Shown in pieces: positions 62,877 to 64,000 of a stretch of 64,000 nucleotides of DNA (the first letter of the stretch is position 1; every line of letters begins with the position of its first letter). The DNA comes from Patiria pectinifera (Eukaryota; Echinodermata; Asteroidea; Valvatida; Asterinidae): the NCBI GenBank assembly GCA_029964075.1, contig CM057136.1:11842001-11906000 (forward strand), read 5' to 3'. The translations under genes and the position numbers were made by a program. Below the pieces are notes generated by a model, which was given only the letters and a program-made list of their open reading frames with translations, was not told the DNA's origin and did not search any database.

Positions 62877-62929
62877 CTTTGCGAGAACAACGAACTACAG
62901 GCCTATACAAGTTCATTGTTCTCGCAAAG
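62877..62929. repeat. Hairpin with 20-base stem and 13-base loop
   Basis: CTTTGCGAGAACAACGAACT and AGTTCATTGTTCTCGCAAAG pair at 19 of 20 positions, the exception being a wobble-type change. The loop is ACAGGCCTATACA. Confidence 0.85.
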
Positions 62930-64000
62930 TCTCGTGGGCTGTTTTGGTCACATTTCTTGTCTCAAATTTTAAATGTTCTCGGAAAGACGAAGACGCAAAA
63001 ATGAATCACATTGATACATTTTTTTTAAATGATATAACCCCGGAGCTCATATAAGTTAACAAATAACAGGAAACTAGGATGTTTGTTCCTTCCCTCGTGA
63101 TGTCAGAGTCAAATTCCCGAGTGAATTATTGAGGTATGGTTTGCCAAAATCCGGCCGTTATGGTCTGGTTTTCCGCGAGCCGTGTGCCAAGCTACACGCA
63201 CGCCCTGAGATATTTTGTATATAGTTGAAAGGTTGATTGTTTTTCCACCGGAAAACATGGTATCACATGAAAAACGGGGGGTTTTCGTCTTAATATCAAC
63301 AGACATCATCCCACATACAAAACACAAGTCGATTTATGAACAGAAAAACAATGGTTCGTTTCAGAGAAAACATCTGAAATGACCAAACAACCAAGACTGT
63401 TTGTTGCCCGCGATGTCTTGGCGACAACACCGGTGTGATGTGACGGAACTGAGCGTGTCGACGTCACACGCTGGGCCGGGGTTCACGTGACGATGAACGG
63501 TATATCCCTGGGGTCGGGGCAGCCAGTGACACGGAACCCTGGAATCTTCAACACAAGTCCATATCAGTTACAATTCTTTGCGTGATACGGCGGAGCTACC
63601 GTCAATAAATCATTTTTCAGACAGTGATTTTTCACTCTCCTCGTGTAAGAGTGGCAACGCGGGTAAATATTTTGGTAAACGTACACGTACACGGAAAAGA
63701 GTCCATATTTTGGCATGGAGTTTGAAATATTTAAGGAGACGACGCGTCCTGCTTCGGAAGGGAAGTAAAGGGAGAATTTGGGGCACTGAGATTTGAGGTT
63801 TTAAAAGAAGCATGAACAACACCCGTAAGCCAACAAAACCTTTCTCGATACGACTGTCATAAATCAGGGGAAAATAAATAATACTCAAACATATCTCCCG
63901 TGTTACTGTACCTGGAATGAAAGTTCGAACTATTTCCCGACCTTCAAACAACGGTTCTAAAGTTCTGTAAATTTTGTCTTGTTTTGCTGATATCATTGCA
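62930..64000. other. Right edge, no gene seen
   Basis: Moderate CpG content at 63440-63550. Two opposed frames (63578-63796 plus, 63610-63996 minus) overlap each other and match nothing I know. An exon of a gene continuing to the right cannot be excluded. Confidence 0.4.

Overview
This is nuclear DNA from an animal, not a prokaryote. It is AT-rich, has small exons joined by consensus GT-AG introns of 0.2-5 kb, and carries many short non-autonomous DNA transposons. Three protein-coding loci can be supported. Frequent TAGGCCTA/AGGCCTA palindromes, 'attgggccc' blocks, tRNA-headed SINEs ending in 'gcgctatataa', and a PRDM8-type zinc-finger pair together point to a marine invertebrate deuterostome, most likely an echinoderm. 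That placement is inference from sequence style.

Layout. (1) 811-16524, minus strand: the N-terminal half (exons 1-7, 232 codons plus two bases) of a PLP-dependent phospho-lyase of the ETNPPL/PHYKPL family; the rest lies beyond the left edge. (2) 16525-28939: an intergenic region packed with MITE-like elements, with a CpG-rich block at about 25100-25420. (3) 28940-30217, plus strand: a 425-residue single-exon reading frame ending in the PRDM8/ZNF488-type C2H2 pair, with AATAAA at 30502. (4) 30508-37344: more MITEs and no gene. (5) 37345-46597, minus strand: a complete seven-exon coding sequence of 734 codons for a GULO/ALO-like FAD-linked oxidase with an unusual cysteine-rich insert. A minus-strand TATATAAA at 52727 and a TGACGTCA at 52792 suggest its promoter, with a noncoding first exon ending at 52354. 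(6) 52800-64000: no gene recognised; a few repeats.

Gene relationships. The phospho-lyase and the zinc-finger gene diverge across about 12 kb. The zinc-finger gene converges on the oxidase. The three products belong to unrelated processes (phosphoethanolamine or phosphohydroxylysine breakdown, transcriptional control, sugar-lactone type oxidation), so nothing suggests a functional cluster.

Repeats. The window holds at least fifteen inverted-repeat element copies from about a dozen families, including four copies of a TTAA-flanked element about 0.5 kb long, and several tRNA-like SINE heads. I found no reverse transcriptase or transposase reading frame, so all recognised mobile DNA here looks non-autonomous. 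I saw no evidence of a new multi-gene system. The most unusual gene is the oxidase, with its replaced flavin and catalytic positions and its Cys cluster.
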